Below, piece after piece: positions 59,770-64,000 of a DNA stretch of 64,000 nt. The position numbers and the translations under genes are program-made. Under the pieces are notes generated by a model that ran no database searches, was not told where the DNA came from, and was given only the letters and a program-made list of their open reading frames with translations. This DNA is from Malus domestica (lineage: Eukaryota; Streptophyta; Magnoliopsida; Rosales; Rosaceae). The first letter of the stretch is position 1. Each line of letters starts with the position of its first letter. The stretch is taken from NCBI RefSeq assembly GCF_042453785.1, contig NC_091668.1:2496501-2560500 (forward strand), written 5' to 3'.

Positions 59770-60485
59770 CTCGTTCCAGGAAAAACCTCCCTCAATGCAG
59801 CTGCAATATTAATAAATGGGGTTTTAAAATCTATGCTTAAAATGTCCCTAAATATAAATGTAAGAAAGAAAATAACACTGAATCATGAAAAAAAAGAAAG
59901 GAGTTGTTATTGGCGGCAAAAGAGTTATCATGCACTCAACCGGAAGAGTTTTTGAGTTACGACAGATGCATGGTGACTTTCTTGGCATGCCAATAACAGT
60001 TCCAAACAAAAAGAAGGGAATGAAGACCTCCAAACCCTAATTTTTCTCTATGATGACTTTCTCGGGGTGCGATGCGATGATTCAATTTTCACAGCAATGC
60101 TTTCACACATGAATGCCATTTGCTCCGAGAACAAAATTGATACCTCATGCCAATGTTGAGATTTCAAAGTTTCAATCAAACAGTATCCAAAATCGTTTAG
60201 ATATAACAAATTATCAAACTTTTCAATTACTTTGCCAAATCCCCTTTTTTTGGCGATTGAAATGTAATCACGAACAAATAAAGGTAGAAATTCCATCTCA
60301 AGTACACACAAAATAATGGGGAAAACAATGTGTTTGTGTAAAGAAGTTTATTATTCAGAAAAAAAAAAACTGAGATACCTCATGCCAAAGTTGAGTTAGA
60401 GAGAAGTTTTTTGCTCCGAGAACGAAGAGTACGTTTGTGGTGTTGAAGAAATTAATCTAGAAAAAGAGAAGCGCGTTTTGTAAAA
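59770..60485 (-). other. Probable 5'UTR with an intron for the LPAT gene
   Basis: On the minus strand a leader exon at about 60480-60379 ends CATGAG|GTATCTC. An acceptor TATTGCAG|CTGCATTG lies at 59801, 31 bases before the ATG. A partial copy of the leader (GGCATGAGGTATC, TTCTCGGAGCAAA) recurs inside the intron at about 60120-60165. The intronic open frame at 60311-60048 is not a gene. Confidence 0.55.
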
Positions 60486-60505
60486 AATGGCCAAAAATAA
60501 AAGGC

Positions 60506-60515
60506 CATTTATATA
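60506..60515 (-). promoter_or_regulatory. Possible TATA box of the LPAT gene
   Basis: Minus-strand TATATAAATG, about 30 bases upstream of the inferred leader exon. Confidence 0.45.
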
Positions 60516-60524
60516 TAAATACCC

Positions 60525-61545
60525 CATAAATACAAAGGCCAAAAATAATAAAAATGATGAAATTAAGTGCGAATATGGAAGTATTTATTTTTTTTAGAAA
60601 GTAGAGAACGGGTCAAAAAGAAAATTTAAAGCTGTTAGATTTGTTGGGTAAATTTGATTGGTGTAAAATACAATACATGGGACGATAAATTCGATAATTT
60701 GATGGAAAAAAAAATAAACAAATCTACTAGCTTCCTCCTAAAAAAATAAGGAATAATATTAAGGGGAAAAAAAAAGCAATCTTAATTTTCACTACTACGA
60801 GAATCATGAGTGCTGTTTGGTGATGGAGTCCGACGCAAGTTGAGCAGCAGACTGATGGCTGTTCCTCAACAAATGCATACAAATCTTAATTTACGCTCAT
60901 TTACTGTGAGAGTGGTTGAAACATAACATAAAGGCACGTATAGAGTCATGATTAACTGACTTGACCAGATTAAAACAAAACATTTTCTAGTTATGAAAAC
61001 CAAAACGAAGAATTGAAGACGTACAAACAAACAAAAGATTAACTAGCTACAAATTGATATCTAATCCGACCAAAAAAGTCATTAATCACAAAAATTCTCA
61101 CGGTTAGAAAGAGACAGCTCAAAGACATGGAGACTCAAATGCTTATAAATTAAACATGTGGATGAACAAAACTTTAGGGTAAATATGAACACACTTACTT
61201 GTTCTTTGTGGCTCGATAAGTCGATAGTACTTCTCGTGGCGAAAACGTCTCATAAACTCATAAAAGATGAAACTCCGTGTGACAAAGTCATGTGTTGCTA
61301 AACATTGGATTCATCCAAATACAGGTTGCTGGGAAAGGAAATGCAATAGTGAAAATCAAGAAGAAAATTGAGCTGCTAAAGATCAAACCATGACGGACGT
61401 TGATGAAGATTGATAGAGGTAACCAAGGTATGTCGAGGAGCTGATTAAGGGATGATGGACCTGGATTTGGATGACGGAGATATAAAAAGAGAAAAAATGA
61501 GATGTCATCTGTGCAAAACTCCTCGGCCGGAAAACTTTTGGTGTA
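60525..61545. other. Intergenic, no gene recognised
   Basis: AT-rich upstream DNA of the LPAT gene. No motif-bearing frame, RNA gene or bordered repeat seen. Confidence 0.45.
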
Positions 61546-61557
61546 TTAAATCCAGGT

Positions 61558-62035
61558 TTTTTTTTTTTTTTTTGTAGAAAGGCAAAAGTTTTATTGCCGA
61601 CAAAGCTTTACAAAACAAATATACAAAGGCCACGCGGGCCAACCAAAAAGAAACACGAAGAGCCCAACCAAAGATTAGGCTAAAAATCAAAAGCAAACCG
61701 ACTGAAAAAGTAACCCCTAGCTTACTGCAACAATTGCCTCGCCACCTCGCAAACAGCTCGAACCATCGAACCCAACCAACACCATAAATCCGATCAGACA
61801 AAGCCTCAGAGATGGAAGGAAGCAAAACTCCATCATCCAGCAAATAGCTCCTCCCCAGTTGCAGCCACCAAGTAGAAGAAACCAAAGAAGCCAGTGGGAT
61901 GTCCACTAGCGACAGTGCCAATGAAGGCAGACCAAGAGGGAGCCGGTGTGAACACCGGAACTCTACACACCCTCTCGATATACCGCAACAAGTAATATGT
62001 CTTTATCCAAAAACCAAATGCAACAATCAAGTTAG
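61558..62035 (-). mobile_element. Poly(A)-tailed retro-insertion, probably a 5'-truncated LINE end
   Basis: Read on the minus strand the sequence ends GGCAATAAAACTTTTGCC..CTAC then a run of about 18 A (plus-strand T run 61558-61574), with AATAAA just before the tail. This is the shape of a LINE-1 3' end or a processed transcript. The open frames through it (MALSLVDIPLASL.. and a second) show no known domain. Target duplication not found. Confidence 0.55.
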
Positions 62036-62039
62036 AAAA

Positions 62040-62774
62040 TGGTAGCTATGTAACAGGGGAATTTGCCTCTAAGCCTTATCTATGAATTGGGTTTTTCTCT
62101 GCATTTCATTTAGGCTTAATGTTTCTGGATTTGGGCTCTACTATATAACTAGTTGTGTTGTGTTGGGCCTTTAAGCCGAAATTGACACCAAATTTGCTAG
62201 CCTTAAGCGTCTCTCATGATTATGCTTTTAATTTTCGGACATCAAATCAGAATCATGTGATTCTGAAATAAATGTAAGTATTAAACAATTAAACAAATAA
62301 AAGTAAACCCCTACACGGCTAACACAAGCACAAATGTATAGTCACCACTAATACTGATCTGGCACAATAAACAATATATACAACACAGTTATACTAGTAG
62401 CCACATCAGTCATCATTGAAAAGCAATACCACATAAAGTCATTGCAATAGAGCGAAGCCACATCAAATCATTATTGATAGACGAGACCACATAGCTCACC
62501 ACTCAAATGTGAAGACCAATCTAGCCATCGTAATAGCGCGACCAAAACACTCGCAAGTCAAGGCAAAAACAACTATACTGCTCCTAGAATGAAACCACCG
62601 GTCAGCTCATCTCAGTGGAGGACAAGGACCCCTCATGCTAAGGTCAGCTGCAACTACACTGCTCTAGTCAGATTTCGGCTTCCACATGTCAAGCACCCCA
62701 AAATCTGGTTGCATAAGGCAACAGAACTGCTAAATCCAATGGCAACTTGCAAGCAGTGGGGCACCTAAATTTAA
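62040..62774. other. Intergenic, no gene recognised
   Basis: Loose repetition of CCACAT(C/A)..TCATTATTGA-type phrases at 62400-62520. No gene seen. Confidence 0.4.
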
Positions 62775-62782
62775 TTCACAAC

Positions 62783-63710
62783 CAGGGCCGGCTCAGGCCC
62801 AGTGCAAGCAGGGCAACCGTCCGGGGCTTAAAAATATTAGGGGCATCAAAATTATTAGGATGGTATATTTATATATGTTTTCATAAGAGTATAAATTTAT
62901 AAAAAAACTTGGTTCAATGACACAGAAATTTAAGTAGAACAGGTGGTTTGGTCATTTGAAAATAATGAGAGGTCTTGTTTTTCAAAACACCACATGTGCT
63001 TATTTGCTTTGTAATTTTTATAAATTTCTTTTCATAAGAGTATAAATTTATAAAATTTGGTTAAAGGATCAAGAAGTTTAATTAAAAGCAATGGTTTTTG
63101 TTGTTTAAAATTAACAAGAGGTCCTAAGTTCGAAACGCTATGTGCATTTTTATTTTTTTCAATTTTTACAAATTTTTGTTTGGTTGTTAATTTATTTTTA
63201 GTTACTAGCTAGTAGCTATGTGAGTTGTTATTTTTAAATATTTGTTTCAATTCAAGTCTAATCTTCAACAATGAGTAATACGTAGACCAAATTTTTAGCA
63301 CAAATTTGTAAATTATATGACGTGTTATCAAAATATTTAATTTAATGCCCATTCATTACTAATACATATCAATTAAAGACTCGAAAACATCATTATTTTT
63401 TTAGTCCCATATTGACAATGTTAGTAAATAAGAAAAAACACCTCATGATTTATACAAAAACACTTTCAAAGTTCAAATGGAAAACAAAACTCATCATCTA
63501 TCTACTTATAAGCCCAGAGTTGTTTGGTTTTCTTCTCTCAATACAAAATAAATTAGTCTTTTTGTGTTTCTAAATTATTGAGTTTGAAGTGTTTTTCTAA
63601 GTATAATTTTATCAATGTTTTACGTGTGAAAATAAATAATTTTCTTATATGAAGTTAGGGCACTTTTTTGGACGTCGTCCCGGACCTCAAAAATCTCTGG
63701 ACCGGCCCTG
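62783..63710. mobile_element. hAT-type non-autonomous element, 928 bp
   Basis: Termini CAGGGCCGGCTCAGG and TCTGGACCGGCCCTG with a perfect 8-bp duplication TTCACAAC (62775-62782 and 63711-63718). The interior repeats a phrase with GGTTTGGTCATTTGAAAATAA..GAGGTC at 62940 and again near 63090. No transposase frame. Confidence 0.92.
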
Positions 63711-63718
63711 TTCACAAC

Positions 63719-64000
63719 GTAGCAGAACCGCAGGACCTGAGCACACTAGTCCTCGCAACGACAAATTCAGTCTTGGAGGAGAGACATAGGGATGAAAGGC
63801 TATGAGGAGAGAGGGAGGACCGCAGGATCTAAACCATGTAAATTTTTTATTTTTTTTTGGAATGGGGAAGATTGATGGTTTGGGAAACTTTATTCATTAG
63901 CTAAAATTAAAGATTATAATAGGATATGTATCAAAGTTGATTCTTTTTTTTTTCTTCTTTTTTTTTACAAATTATAATGTTAATGGGTTAAATTATTAGT
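63719..64000. other. Right edge, no gene recognised
   Basis: Purine-rich stretch (GAGGAGAGACATAGGGATG.., GAGGAGAGAGGGAGG) followed by AT-rich DNA to the window end. Confidence 0.4.

Noticed and set aside
60048..60311. Open frame upstream of the LPAT gene
   Set aside because: Lies within the inferred 5'UTR intron and has no recognised motif.
61505..62030. Membrane protein gene on the minus strand
   Set aside because: No domain recognised, and the frame runs into a poly(A)-like tail preceded by AATAAA, pointing to a retro-insertion.

Overview
The window is nuclear DNA of a flowering plant: AT-rich intergenic sequence, intron-containing genes with GT-AG borders, TATA boxes, microsatellites and dense miniature transposons. 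The gene families (plant MCU, plant leishmanolysin-like protease, thaumatin-like protein, LPAT4/5-type acyltransferase, F-box/DUF295) point to a dicot. Resemblance of the Cassandra and other LTRs to elements I associate with apple and pear suggests Rosaceae (Maleae); this is inference, not proof.

Layout. 1-13 kb: two copies, about 8.4 kb apart, of a two-exon minus-strand F-box/DUF295 gene. Each is broken by a different single lesion at almost the same codon, and both sit in a mosaic of direct and inverted local duplications. 13-26 kb: no convincing gene; it holds miniature elements of Mutator, hAT and other types, several with clear target-site duplications, plus an LTR-like fragment fused to a 5'-truncated RTE-type LINE. 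26-32 kb: an intact two-exon mitochondrial calcium uniporter gene whose 3' end and downstream DNA were tandemly duplicated. The junction made a new in-frame ATG in front of the last 60 codons. 32-46 kb: repeats only. A solo Cassandra LTR, a Tourist-like element nested in another, then a full Cassandra (minus strand) whose primer-binding site was the target of a 4.3-kb non-autonomous LTR element (plus strand). That element carries broken pieces of at least two host genes, a lipid phosphate phosphatase/dolichyl-diphosphatase and PEX11, plus tandem arrays and repeated copies of its own TATA-box promoter module.

47-60 kb is the gene-rich part: a 16-exon leishmanolysin-like (M8) metalloprotease (+), a two-exon secreted thaumatin-like protein (-), and a three-exon LPAT4/5-type acyltransferase (-) with a probable 5'UTR intron. 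60-64 kb holds a poly(A)-tailed retro-insertion and a 928-bp hAT-type element with a perfect 8-bp target duplication.

The genes do not form a pathway; they are separate housekeeping or defence genes. The main story is genome dynamics: duplications and transposons that can be ordered in time by nested insertions, target-site duplications and empty sites kept in duplicate copies. The best candidate for something not described before is the host-gene-capturing LTR element at 41503-45786.
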